Source: Pseudomonas sp. LRP2-20 (GTDB taxonomy: Bacteria > Pseudomonadota > Gammaproteobacteria > Pseudomonadales > Pseudomonadaceae). Taken from it: 64,000 bases of DNA. The stretch spans positions 3,540,001 to 3,604,000 of the forward strand of contig NZ_AP025944.1 in NCBI RefSeq assembly GCF_024349685.1. The letters run 5' to 3'. Position 1 is the stretch's first letter. Every line of letters starts with the position of its first letter. Shown here one piece after another: positions 26,110 to 34,230 of the stretch. Under the pieces are notes generated by a model. That model was given only the letters and a program-made list of their open reading frames with translations. It searched no databases and had not been told where the DNA came from. The position numbers were made by a program, and so were the translations under genes.

Positions 26110-27222
26110 ATGGAACATATTCAACACACCCTGCCCTGGAGCAGCGCTGGCATGGAACGTCGGGTCTCGGTGTTCCGCTTTGGCAGCGGCCCGCGCAAAG
26201 CTTACATTCAGGCAGCCCTGCATGCCGATGAACTACCCGGCATGCGCGTCGCAGCGGAGCTCAAGCAGCGCCTGCTCGAACTGGAACGCCAAGGCCGCCT
26301 GGCAGGCGTGATCGAGCTGGTGCCGGTAGCCAACCCGATCGGCCTGGGGCAGGTTTTTCAGGCCACTCACCAGGGGCGCTTCGACCTGGCCAGCGGGCAC
26401 AACTTCAACCGCGACTTTGCTGCTTTGGCAGCACTGATCTCACCACAGCTCGAAGGCCGCCTGGGTGACGATGCGCGGCACAACATCGCGCTGGTTCGCC
26501 GCCTGATGCGTGAGGCCATCAGCGCGATGCCGCCAGCGGCCTCGGCACTCGAGGGCCTGCGCCGGATACTGCTGCTACAGGCCTGCGACGCAGACGTGGT
26601 GCTCGACCTGCATTGCGACTTTGAGTCGGTCGTGCTGCTGTACGCCCTGCCCCAGCTGTGGCCAGCCCTCAAACCGCTGGCTGCGCGCCTGGGCGCAGGC
26701 GCGGTGTTGCTGGCCGAGGACAGCGGCGGCAGCTCGTTCGATGAAGCCTGTGCCCTGCCCTGGCTGCGCCTGGCAGAACAGTTCGGGCACGCCCGCATCC
26801 CACTGGCCTGTGTCGCCACCACGGTCGAACTGCGCGGCATGGCCGATACCGATCGCCCCCAGGTGCAGCACAGTGCCGAAGCCATATTGGGCTTTCTGGC
26901 CGATCAGGGCCTGCTCAGCGGCGATTGGCCCGCCGCACCTTCGACATGCTGTGACGCCACCCCGTTCTCCGGCGCGCAGTACGCCTGTGCGCCGCACCCG
27001 GGCGTGGTGAGTTTCCTGCAACCCCTGGGCAAGCGGGTCGATGCAGGCGACCCATTGTTCGAGGTGATCGACCCTATCAGCGACCAGCACTCTGTGGTAC
27101 ACGCCACCACCGCCGGGGTTCTCTACGCCCGCGAGCGCTTGCGCTACGCCCAGCCCGGCCTGTGGCTGGCCAAGGTCGCCGGCGCACACCCGGTGCGCCA
27201 CGGCCGCCTGCTTACCGACTGA
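26110..27222 (+). CDS. cphZ: M14-type zinc hydrolase, AotO/cyanophycin dipeptide hydrolase (CphZ) family
   Basis: Cytoplasmic metallohydrolase of 370 residues in the M14/succinylglutamate desuccinylase-aspartoacylase group. Zinc ligands are His38 and Glu41 (HADE) and His168 (DLHCDFE); Arg101 (NFNRDF) fits the substrate carboxylate site, and Glu240 (TTVELRG) is the probable general base. A C-terminal beta-rich part (PHPGVVSFLQPLGKRVDAGD) resembles the extra domain of these enzymes. AotO of the P. aeruginosa aot operon was shown to hydrolyse beta-Asp-Arg and was named CphZ. The same position here, inside an aot-like operon and facing a cyanophycinase gene, supports that activity: beta-Asp-Arg to Asp and Arg. 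Confidence 0.85.
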   Translation: MEHIQHTLPWSSAGMERRVSVFRFGSGPRKAYIQAALHADELPGMRVAAELKQRLLELERQGRLAGVIELVPVANPIGLGQVFQATHQGRFDLASGHNFNRDFAALAALISPQLEGRLGDDARHNIALVRRLMREAISAMPPAASALEGLRRILLLQACDADVVLDLHCDFESVVLLYALPQLWPALKPLAARLGAGAVLLAEDSGGSSFDEACALPWLRLAEQFGHARIPLACVATTVELRGMADTDRPQVQHSAEAILGFLADQGLLSGDWPAAPSTCCDATPFSGAQYACAPHPGVVSFLQPLGKRVDAGDPLFEVIDPISDQHSVVHATTAGVLYARERLRYAQPGLWLAKVAGAHPVRHGRLLTD

Positions 27223-27241
27223 CAACAAGAGAGCCCCTGCC

Positions 27242-28009
27242 ATGTACACCTTGCAAATCGAAGACCTGCACAAACGCTACGGTACCCACGACGTGCTCAA
27301 GGGCGTTTCCCTGAAAGCCAAGGCCGGTGATGTCACCAGCATCATCGGCTCCAGCGGCTCGGGCAAGAGCACCTTCCTGCGCTGCATCAACCTGCTGGAA
27401 GAACCGCACGGCGGGCGCATCCTGCTCAACAACGAGGAGTTGCAACTGGCGCCGCACAGGTCCCGTGGCACGCTCAGCGCCACGGACAGCAGGCAACTGC
27501 AACGCATGCGCTCACGCCTGTCGATGGTCTTCCAGCATTTCAACCTGTGGTCACATATGACGGCGCTGGAAAACGTCATGGAAGCGCCGGTGCACGTGCT
27601 GGGTGTGGGCAGGAAAGAAGCCCGCGAACGGGCCGAGCACTATCTGGCGAAAGTCGGGGTTGGCCATCGCCAAGCCGCCTACCCTGGCCACATGAGCGGT
27701 GGAGAGCAACAGCGTGTGGCGATCGCCCGCGCCCTGGCCATGGAGCCGGAGGTCATGCTGTTCGACGAACCGACTTCGGCGCTGGACCCGGAGCTGGTGG
27801 GCGAGGTGCTCAAGGTCATGCGCGACCTTGCCCAGGAAGGTCGCACCATGGTGGTGGTCACCCACGAGATGGGGTTTGCCCGGGAAGTGTCCAACCAGTT
27901 GCTGTTCCTTCACCAGGGCCGCGTGGAGGAAAGCGGCTGCCCGCGTGAACTGTTGGCCCGGCCCAGCTCAGAGCGCCTGCAGCAGTTTCTGGCCGGCAGC
28001 CTGAAGTAG
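27242..28009 (+). CDS. ABC ATPase, AotP/HisP-like
   Basis: Polar amino acid-type ATPase of 255 residues. Walker A GSSGSGKST is at 36-44, the Q-loop is MVFQHFNLWSHMTALENVME, the signature is MSGGEQQR and Walker B is VMLFDEPTSALDPE. It powers the HisQM-type importer encoded upstream. An ACAACAAGAGAG stretch precedes the ribosome site, near-matching the Hfq/Crc motif. The operon ends with a hairpin at 28029. Confidence 0.94.
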   Translation: MYTLQIEDLHKRYGTHDVLKGVSLKAKAGDVTSIIGSSGSGKSTFLRCINLLEEPHGGRILLNNEELQLAPHRSRGTLSATDSRQLQRMRSRLSMVFQHFNLWSHMTALENVMEAPVHVLGVGRKEARERAEHYLAKVGVGHRQAAYPGHMSGGEQQRVAIARALAMEPEVMLFDEPTSALDPELVGEVLKVMRDLAQEGRTMVVVTHEMGFAREVSNQLLFLHQGRVEESGCPRELLARPSSERLQQFLAGSLK

Positions 28010-28028
28010 GCTGTGGCATGCCGCCCTG

Positions 28029-28051
28029 CAGGGCGCTACATTGGCGCCCTG
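28029..28051 (+). terminator. Hairpin between ABC ATPase and RpiR gene
   Basis: CAGGGCGC and GCGCCCTG form a perfect 8-bp stem with a 7-nt loop, 20 nt past the ATPase stop, then CTTGGG. It is likely a partial terminator that sets the level of the RpiR gene downstream. Confidence 0.5.
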
Positions 28052-28128
28052 CTTGGGATACACTGCGGTCTTTGCCTGGACCGCCTCGACCAGGCGCGTA
28101 CGCCCATTCCTCCAACGTGCCGACCCCA

Positions 28129-29055
28129 ATGCCGACATCTGCCAAGAACCTGACCATCTACGCTGCCCCGGTGATGCGCAAGCTGGCGGAGGCCGCCCCC
28201 CACCTGCAACCTTCGCTGCGCAAGGTGGCAGACTTCATCCTGCGTCACCCTTTGAAAGCGGCGACGCTGACCATCGAGGAGATGGCCGTTGAAACCTGCA
28301 CCTCGGCGGCCGCCGTCAACCGTCTGGCCAAAGCCATCGACATGGGCGGCTATACCGGGCTGAAAGCCGAACTGGTGAGTACCCTGCAACAGATGGTGTC
28401 GCCGGTGGACAAGCTGCGCAATGAACTGGCACAACGCCCGGACGGCACCTTTGGCCTGCACGAGCAGATTCAGATCGCCACCGGCAACCTGCACACCACC
28501 GGCAGCAACAACACCGCCGACACCTTCGAAGCGTTTGTCCGTTGCCTGACCCAGGCCCGCAAGATCTACATACTCGGCTTTGGCAACAGCGCATACATGG
28601 CCGGCCTGGCGGCAGCCAACCTGGTGCCATTCTGCGCCGATGCCACGGCGGTGAGCATGGAAGGTGGCAACGAGAACGCCGCTTACCGCCTGGCGTCCAT
28701 CACCAGACAGGATGTATTGCTGTCGATTTCTCTGCCGCGCTACTCGCTCGACACGCTGCAACTGTCGCGCTTTGCCAGCGAACGCGGGGCAACCGTGCTG
28801 GCGATAACCGATTCGCCCGCCTCGCCCTTGGCCAGCATCGCCGAGCATGCGCTGTTTGCCCCGGCCGACCACCCTGTGCTGATCAGCTCCAACGGCGCCG
28901 TGCTGGCCGTTATCGAAGCACTGGTCGCCGGGGTGATGGCCCGCAACACCGAAGCGGTGCAATTGGCGTCCGAGTTGACCGAAAGCGTAATGTCCTACCT
29001 GCACATGCCAGGCAAAGACAAGCCCGTGCGAAAACCGGCCAAACGACGCAGCTGA
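28129..29055 (+). CDS. RpiR-family transcriptional regulator
   Basis: RpiR-type regulator of 308 residues. The N-terminal HTH_6 domain (LQPSLRKVADFILRHPLKAA, then EEMAVETCTSAAAVNRLAKA) is followed by a SIS domain (ARKIYILGFGNSAYMAGLAA; QDVLLSISLPRYSLDTLQL) that normally binds phosphosugars or other small ligands. The ATG at 28129 opens the conserved part; the frame can be read from 28018, but that would run through the hairpin. In the aot operon this place is taken by argR, so local control here is likely different. It may regulate the locus from the divergent region at 23560-23916. Confidence 0.88.
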   Translation: MPTSAKNLTIYAAPVMRKLAEAAPHLQPSLRKVADFILRHPLKAATLTIEEMAVETCTSAAAVNRLAKAIDMGGYTGLKAELVSTLQQMVSPVDKLRNELAQRPDGTFGLHEQIQIATGNLHTTGSNNTADTFEAFVRCLTQARKIYILGFGNSAYMAGLAAANLVPFCADATAVSMEGGNENAAYRLASITRQDVLLSISLPRYSLDTLQLSRFASERGATVLAITDSPASPLASIAEHALFAPADHPVLISSNGAVLAVIEALVAGVMARNTEAVQLASELTESVMSYLHMPGKDKPVRKPAKRRS

Positions 29056-29243
29056 GGCAAGCATCGCTGTACGATCGATTGCAGATAATGGGCGGCTGCG
29101 TCACTCAGCCTTGAATGCTTGCGCAATCCGGTGCGGATGCTTTGTAACCCAGGGCGACACGCACCTGCCTCGGCTCATGCTTGCCTGGCACGTTGACAGG
29201 ATCGATACTCATGGCACTGCGTCCATAGCATTTATCGATACCC

Positions 29244-30098
29244 ATGCGCTACTCACCCGAAGCCCTCGTCGCCTTCGTCGAGGCCGCCGCCCTTGGTTCG
29301 TTCTCCGCGGCCGCACGCAAGCTGCGCAAGAGCCAGTCGACCATCAGCATCGCCATCGCCAACTTCGAGGCCGACATCGGTTGCCCGCTGTTCGACCGTG
29401 CAGGCCGCCACCCCACGCTCAATGCTGCCGGCCATCAGGTGCTGAACCATGTCGAGGCGATCCTCGATGCCAGCGCCAAGCTGGACGCTCTGGCCGTGCG
29501 CCTGGCTGATCAGGTCGAACCGCTGGTGTCGGTGGTGATGTCCGACAGTTACAGCGTCACCTTTCAGGGCGCGGCGATGGGCCGCTTCGCCGAGCATTAC
29601 CCGCACACCGAACTGCGCTGCGGCCCCTCCGAAGACGCCGACGTGATCGACCTGGTGCAGCAAGGCCTGGCGCACATCGGCATCCTCGCCGCGCAGAGCC
29701 GTTACCCGGCGGATGTCAGCGTGGCGCGCCTGCCCGAGCAGGCGGAGTTCTGCCTCTATGTCAGCAGTGAACACCCGCTGGCGAAGCTGCCGGCGCTGCA
29801 GCCTGAACATCTGGAGAACGAACGCCAGCTGTACATCAAGACCTACGCCCCGAGCCTGCCCCATGGCCACGGCCAGGCCTGGTCGGCACCGGACTACCTG
29901 ACCTTGCTGGAGTTCGCCGTGCGCGGCTTCGGCTGGGCCGAACTGCCCAGGGCGCTGGTGGCGCGCTTCGGCAGTGGCCTGGTGGAGTTGCCGATGGCGG
30001 GCTACCCGCGGCGGGTGGCCATGGATGTGGCCTGGTCACGCCAGCGGGCGCTGGGGCCCGCCGGGCAGTGGCTGGTGGGGCAGCTGCTGGGGCGCTAG
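29244..30098 (+). CDS. LysR-family transcriptional regulator
   Basis: LysR regulator of 284 residues with a standard winged HTH (ALVAFVEAAALGSFSAAARK, then KSQSTISIAIANFEADIG). The effector domain runs from about residue 88. It is convergent with the last gene of the aromatic operon (14-nt gap). It is preceded by a 188-nt spacer after the RpiR gene in which I see nothing specific. It does not share a divergent promoter with any neighbour, so its targets cannot be guessed. It differs from the NodD-like LysR at 44973. Confidence 0.88.
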   Translation: MRYSPEALVAFVEAAALGSFSAAARKLRKSQSTISIAIANFEADIGCPLFDRAGRHPTLNAAGHQVLNHVEAILDASAKLDALAVRLADQVEPLVSVVMSDSYSVTFQGAAMGRFAEHYPHTELRCGPSEDADVIDLVQQGLAHIGILAAQSRYPADVSVARLPEQAEFCLYVSSEHPLAKLPALQPEHLENERQLYIKTYAPSLPHGHGQAWSAPDYLTLLEFAVRGFGWAELPRALVARFGSGLVELPMAGYPRRVAMDVAWSRQRALGPAGQWLVGQLLGR

Positions 30099-30112
30099 CC
30101 GTTGCTCGAAGA

Positions 30113-30910
30113 CTACGGCGCCGCACCCTCGTCGAAGATCGCTACCGCCCGCACAAAACCGGCAGAGGCATGGCGGATCTTGTACGGGAAACAACTGACC
30201 AGGAACCCGTTTGAAGGCAGCTGTTCGAGGTTGGCCAGCTTCTCCATCTGCCCGTAACCGATATCACGCCCGGCCTTGTGCCCCTCCCAGATGAGCGAGG
30301 CATCGCCCGTTTCAGTGAAGCGTGCGCGGGTGTACTTGAACGGCGCGTCCCAGCTCCACGCGTCGGTGCCGACCACCCTCACCCCGCGCTCCAGCAAGTA
30401 CAACGTTGCCTCGCGCCCCATGCCGACCCCGGCCTCCAGGTAGCCGGGCTGGCCGAACAGGCTGCCGGCCCGAGTGTTCACCAGCACGATATCCAGCGGC
30501 TGCAATGCATGGCCGATGCGCGCAAGCTCGGCCTCGACCTCGGCGGCCGTGACCACGTGGCCATCCGGCAGATCGCGAAAGTCCAGCTTCACACCCGGCT
30601 GCAGGCACCATTGCAGTGGCAGTTCGTCGATACCGAAGGCCGGCCTGCCACCGTTGGTGGTCGACGCATAGTGCCACGGCGCATCCATGTGGGTACCGCT
30701 GTGGGTGGTGATCTGCAGGCGTTCCGCTGCCCAGGACTCTTCGCCTGGCAGGTCTTCCTTGCGCAGCCCGGGAAACATGGCCGCCATTTCCGGCCAGCCC
30801 TGCTGGTGGTCCATATAGTCGATTTTCGGCAGCAACGGCGGTGGATCGGTGTAAGGGTTGTTGTCCAGGGTAACGGACAAGTCCAGCAAGCGACGTTTGT
30901 TCAGGCTCAT
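30113..30910 (-). CDS. Cyclase/KynB-like metal-dependent hydrolase
   Basis: Cyclase-family (PF04199) protein of 265 residues. Its metal-binding motif HSGTHMDAPWH is the family signature HxGTHxDxPxH, and the DAWSWDAPFKY segment fits the C-terminal active site. Relatives include kynurenine formamidase (KynB) and hydrolases of cyclic or amide intermediates in aromatic breakdown. It is the last gene of the long minus-strand operon, overlapping the preceding epimerase-like gene as ATGA at 30907-30910. Hydrolysis of an amide, lactone or cyclic dione intermediate is plausible. Confidence 0.88.
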   Translation of the reverse strand: MSLNKRRLLDLSVTLDNNPYTDPPPLLPKIDYMDHQQGWPEMAAMFPGLRKEDLPGEESWAAERLQITTHSGTHMDAPWHYASTTNGGRPAFGIDELPLQWCLQPGVKLDFRDLPDGHVVTAAEVEAELARIGHALQPLDIVLVNTRAGSLFGQPGYLEAGVGMGREATLYLLERGVRVVGTDAWSWDAPFKYTRARFTETGDASLIWEGHKAGRDIGYGQMEKLANLEQLPSNGFLVSCFPYKIRHASAGFVRAVAIFDEGAAP

Positions 30911-31893
30911 GCGAGAAATCCTTTGTGAATGGCCACGTTGCGGCTGCGGCGCGTTGGCAGGTCGAGGGCATTGCGTAACAGTCCGGCGACCGAACCGTCA
31001 TGGCAAAAGCCCAGTTCGCGCGCCAGTCGGCTGCGCAGTGAGGGATAGCGGCCGAACAGGGCTTCGAGTTGCGGGTCGGGGTCAAAGGCAATGCGCGCGA
31101 GGTTGGCCTCGCCAAAACGCTCTGCCAGGCCGGCGAGTACCTGGGCGATGGACAGGTGCAACACCGGCAGTTGCCAAACGCGCTGGCTGCCAGGGGCGTC
31201 CAGTTCTGCCGCGTGCAGCAGGTTGTCCACGCAGCAGCGCGCGGACATCCACCAGGCACACGCGTCGGCTGAAACCGGGCAGGTGTAGGCCTCCCCTGCC
31301 GCATAGGCATGCAGCAGGTCGCTCATGAACGCCGAGCGCAAACCGTTGGGTTCGTGCGGCCGGGCGACGATGCCGGGTAACCGCACTGCACGGCCATCGA
31401 CCTCACCGCGTCGGGCCAGGTCCTGCAAGGCGATTTCCACCATGCGCTTGTGCGCCGCGTAGGACAGCTGCGGTGAAGCCGGCTGGTCTTCGTCCATGCG
31501 TGTCGGTAGCTCGCCGCCATACACCGCGACACTGCTGGCGTATACCAGCACAGGCGGGCAAAGGGGGTTGCGCAACTGGTTGAGCAGCTCCAGGCTGGCC
31601 TGCAGATTCACCTGATAACCCAGCTCATACTGCGCCTCGGCCGCACCACCGGGCACACTGACCAGGTGAAACACCACATCGACACCATCGGCCAGCACCC
31701 GGCGCAGCAAGGCGGTGTCGGTCACACTGCCGTGATGGCGGCGCAGCCGCGCATCCTCGGGCAAGCCGTCCAGCGCCTGGTCCAGCACCAGCAACGCCTC
31801 GATTCGCCGCCCGCGCACTTCACCCGTCTGCAACAGGCGCTGCACCAGCTGGCGACCGACGAATCCGTTGGCGCCGGTGACCATTACGCGCAT
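30907..31893 (-). CDS. NAD-dependent epimerase/dehydratase family dehydrogenase (DenD-like)
   Basis: Extended short-chain dehydrogenase of 328 residues. The N-terminal VTGANGFVGRQLV is the nucleotide motif; the active site has Ser in YASSVAVYG and SYAAHK (YxxxK). The GQ-like insertions and IAFDPDPQLEALFGRYP tail resemble D-erythronate dehydrogenase (DenD), often found with catabolic enzymes. I place the start at the ATG at 31893, with GGAGG 6 nt upstream; a TTG at 31899 is less likely. It overlaps the FAH-family gene by 10 nt. Its substrate in this pathway is unknown. Confidence 0.85.
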   Translation of the reverse strand: MRVMVTGANGFVGRQLVQRLLQTGEVRGRRIEALLVLDQALDGLPEDARLRRHHGSVTDTALLRRVLADGVDVVFHLVSVPGGAAEAQYELGYQVNLQASLELLNQLRNPLCPPVLVYASSVAVYGGELPTRMDEDQPASPQLSYAAHKRMVEIALQDLARRGEVDGRAVRLPGIVARPHEPNGLRSAFMSDLLHAYAAGEAYTCPVSADACAWWMSARCCVDNLLHAAELDAPGSQRVWQLPVLHLSIAQVLAGLAERFGEANLARIAFDPDPQLEALFGRYPSLRSRLARELGFCHDGSVAGLLRNALDLPTRRSRNVAIHKGFLA

Positions 31894-32876
31894 GGCCAAC
31901 CTCCCCGCACGACGCGCTGATCGATGGCACCGAACAGGACCTGGTCCTCGCCCCCCCGGGCCTCCATGCGCACACGGTCGCCAAAGCGCATGAAGGCGGT
32001 GCGCGGTGCACCTGAGGCAATGGTCTCGATGGCGCGACGCTCAGCGATACAGGCCGACCCTACGCTGCGATCAGCATTGGAAACGGTACCCGAGCCGACC
32101 AGCGTGCCAGCGCTCAAGCGCCGCGTCAGCGCGGCATGGGCGATCAACTGATGGAAACCGAAGTGCATGGCGCCGCCATGGGGATGGCCAAACCACTCAC
32201 CGTTCCACGCCACGTGCAGCGGCAGGTGCACCCGGCCATCGCGCCAGGCGTCACCAAGCTCATCCGGGGTCACCGCGACCGGCGCGAAGCTAGTGGCAGG
32301 CTTGGCCTGAAGGAAGCCGAAACCGGTCTTCATTTCCCGCGGTGCCAGGGCGCGCAGGCTGACGTCGTTGAGTTGCAGCACCAGGCGCACATGCTGCAAG
32401 GCCTGTTCCGCCGGGCACCCCATGGGCACGTCATCGAGCAGCACGGCAAACTCGCCCTCGAAGTCGATACCATGGGCTTCGCTGGGCAACGGGATGTCCG
32501 CACGAGCGCCGAGAAAGTCGTCACTGGCCCCTTGGTAGATCAGTGGCGTGTGCTCGACCCCCTCGATCGGTTCGAGGTTGAAGGCTTTCTGCATCAAAGC
32601 GCCATGACTGAGGAAGCAGGAGCCGTCCAGCCACTGACTGGCGCGCGGCAGGGGCGCGGCCAGCCGTGTCGGGTCAAGGTCGAAGGCGTCGGCCACCGCG
32701 TTGTCGTTAAGCCGCTGATACAGCGCTTGCAAGCGGGCTTCGACCTGGGGCCAGTTTTCCAGCGCAAGCTGCAAGGTGGCAGCGATGCCGCTGGCATCGG
32801 CGGCCCGCCCAAGGTCACGGGCCACTACCAAAAGGCGGCCGTCGCGGCTGCCATCGTCAAGCGACGCGAGCTTCAT
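31884..32876 (-). CDS. Fumarylacetoacetate hydrolase (FAH) family protein
   Basis: FAH-superfamily hydrolase of 330 residues. The metal site is visible as DFEGEFAVLLDDVPMG (Glu-x-Glu), then LQLNDVSLRALAPREMKTGF and LVGSGTVSNAD. Such enzymes cleave C-C bonds in acylpyruvates, decarboxylate oxaloacetate or hydrate dienoates in ring-fission pathways. It starts in an ATGA overlap with the cupin gene (32873-32876) and lies with an SDR and an epimerase-like dehydrogenase. It fits the late steps after meta-type ring cleavage. Oxaloacetate or an acylpyruvate as product or substrate is inference. Confidence 0.9.
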   Translation of the reverse strand: MKLASLDDGSRDGRLLVVARDLGRAADASGIAATLQLALENWPQVEARLQALYQRLNDNAVADAFDLDPTRLAAPLPRASQWLDGSCFLSHGALMQKAFNLEPIEGVEHTPLIYQGASDDFLGARADIPLPSEAHGIDFEGEFAVLLDDVPMGCPAEQALQHVRLVLQLNDVSLRALAPREMKTGFGFLQAKPATSFAPVAVTPDELGDAWRDGRVHLPLHVAWNGEWFGHPHGGAMHFGFHQLIAHAALTRRLSAGTLVGSGTVSNADRSVGSACIAERRAIETIASGAPRTAFMRFGDRVRMEARGGEDQVLFGAIDQRVVRGGWPCA

Positions 32877-33445
32877 GCCAGCAACTCCTTGAGGTCGTCT
32901 GCATAGCGGCCGTCGAGCAGGATGAAGACCATTCGCGCCATCTGCTCGCTGCGATTGCTCCAGGCGTGGTTGGTGCCGCGCTGGACCACAATGTCGCCGC
33001 GCTTGAGCTGCACCTCACCGTCGTCCAGCACCAGCCAGACTTCGCCCTCGGTGACGATGCCGTAGTCCAGTGTCTGGGTACGGTGCATCAGTTTATGCCG
33101 CGAATCGGCCTTGCCCGTCCCGGCACTGGCCTCGCCGATCTCGGCGAAAGCTGCCGCTGCCGCTTCGGCGCTGACCTGGTTCTGCACACTGTCCGGCGGG
33201 ATGTCGACCACACGGATCACACTGCCCAGCGGACCAGGGCTCAGTTGCAACGGCTGGGCCGTAGGGTCGTCGCCGTTGTCCAGCAGCGCCGGGCTGGCGT
33301 TGCTGTTCCATACCTCGTAGAACAGTGTGCCGGGCACCGCCTTGAGCGGGAAGTTGTTCGGTGTCGGGCCACAACTGGCCACCACCGCCTGGCCTTGGGC
33401 ATCGTGGCCAGTGACCACACGTTTGAATGCAGGAAGCGCTTGCAT
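32873..33445 (-). CDS. Single-domain cupin protein
   Basis: Cupin of 190 residues. The conserved barrel is in the second half: HRTQTLDYGIVTEGEVWLVL forms motif 1, and GDIVVQRGTNHAW motif 2, giving candidate metal ligands at its His and Glu residues. The N-terminal half is less conserved. The ATG at 33443-33445 has AAGGAG 6 nt upstream; the longer open frame read from 33958 is antisense noise. Small cupins in such operons may be isomerases, dioxygenases or sugar-type sensors. It is too short for gentisate 1,2-dioxygenase. Confidence 0.85.
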   Translation of the reverse strand: MQALPAFKRVVTGHDAQGQAVVASCGPTPNNFPLKAVPGTLFYEVWNSNASPALLDNGDDPTAQPLQLSPGPLGSVIRVVDIPPDSVQNQVSAEAAAAAFAEIGEASAGTGKADSRHKLMHRTQTLDYGIVTEGEVWLVLDDGEVQLKRGDIVVQRGTNHAWSNRSEQMARMVFILLDGRYADDLKELLA

Positions 33446-33456
33446 GTTGTCTCCTT

Positions 33457-34230
33457 TCAATTGCCGTCGCCGATGGTCGTGCCACCGTCGACAATAAGAT
33501 TCTGTCCGCTGATGAAGGCGCCACCCGGCGCCGCCAGCAACAACGCCAGGGCCGCCACTTCTTCGGGGCGCCCGACCCGGCGCAGCGGCGTCAGGGCCAG
33601 GCGGCGCTGCAGGACCTCGGGGTTGTCGGTCAACGGGCGAGCGAATTCGGTGTCGATGACCCCAGGGCTGATGGCATTGACACGGATGTTCGCCGGCCCC
33701 CACTCCACTGCCAGGTTGCGCGCCAGCTGCGCCAGCCCGGCTTTCGACAGTCCGTACAGGCCCAGGGCCTTGTTGCCGCGCACGCCGGCGATGCTGGCCA
33801 TCAGCACCACGCTGCCACCACCACCGTCGGCCATGGCCGGCAGCAAGGCACTGGTCAGCCACACGGCACTGCGCAGGTTGACGGTGAAGGTCAGCTCCCA
33901 ATCGGCATCGCCAGCGCCGGCCAGGGGCCCGAGGTGTGGCGCGACACCGGCGTTGCACACCAGCGCATCCAGCCGCCCGAAGTGCGCCAGGCAGCGGTCT
34001 GCCAGATGCTGCACGGCCACGGCGTCGCGCAGGTCGGCGATGAGGGCGATGGCCTCGATCCCCTCCTGCGCCAGTTGTGCCAGGGCCAGTGCACAGTCCT
34101 CGGCACTCTCGCTGCTGATGGCGATACGCGCACCGGCACGCCCGTATTCACGCGCAATGGCCAGGCCGATGCCACGGGTGGCGCCGGTAATGAGGGCGGT
34201 CTTGCCCCCCAGAGAGAACAGTTCGCTCAT
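33457..34230 (-). CDS. Short-chain dehydrogenase/reductase (SDR)
   Basis: Classical SDR of 257 residues. TGATRGIG is the cofactor motif, CNAGVAPH the NNAG equivalent, and the catalytic Ser (LMASIAG) and YGLSK (YxxxK) are present. The C-terminal GQNLIVDGGTT is typical. The Ser after the glycine motif region (ISSESAEDC) does not decide between NAD and NADP. The ATG at 34228-34230 overlaps the MFS stop (ATGA). It probably handles a hydroxy/keto step after ring cleavage. Confidence 0.92.
   Translation of the reverse strand: MSELFSLGGKTALITGATRGIGLAIAREYGRAGARIAISSESAEDCALALAQLAQEGIEAIALIADLRDAVAVQHLADRCLAHFGRLDALVCNAGVAPHLGPLAGAGDADWELTFTVNLRSAVWLTSALLPAMADGGGGSVVLMASIAGVRGNKALGLYGLSKAGLAQLARNLAVEWGPANIRVNAISPGVIDTEFARPLTDNPEVLQRRLALTPLRRVGRPEEVAALALLLAAPGGAFISGQNLIVDGGTTIGDGN

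Noticed and set aside
33446..33958. Upstream extension of the cupin frame
   Set aside because: It overlaps the SDR gene out of frame; the ATG at 33445 has an excellent ribosome site.
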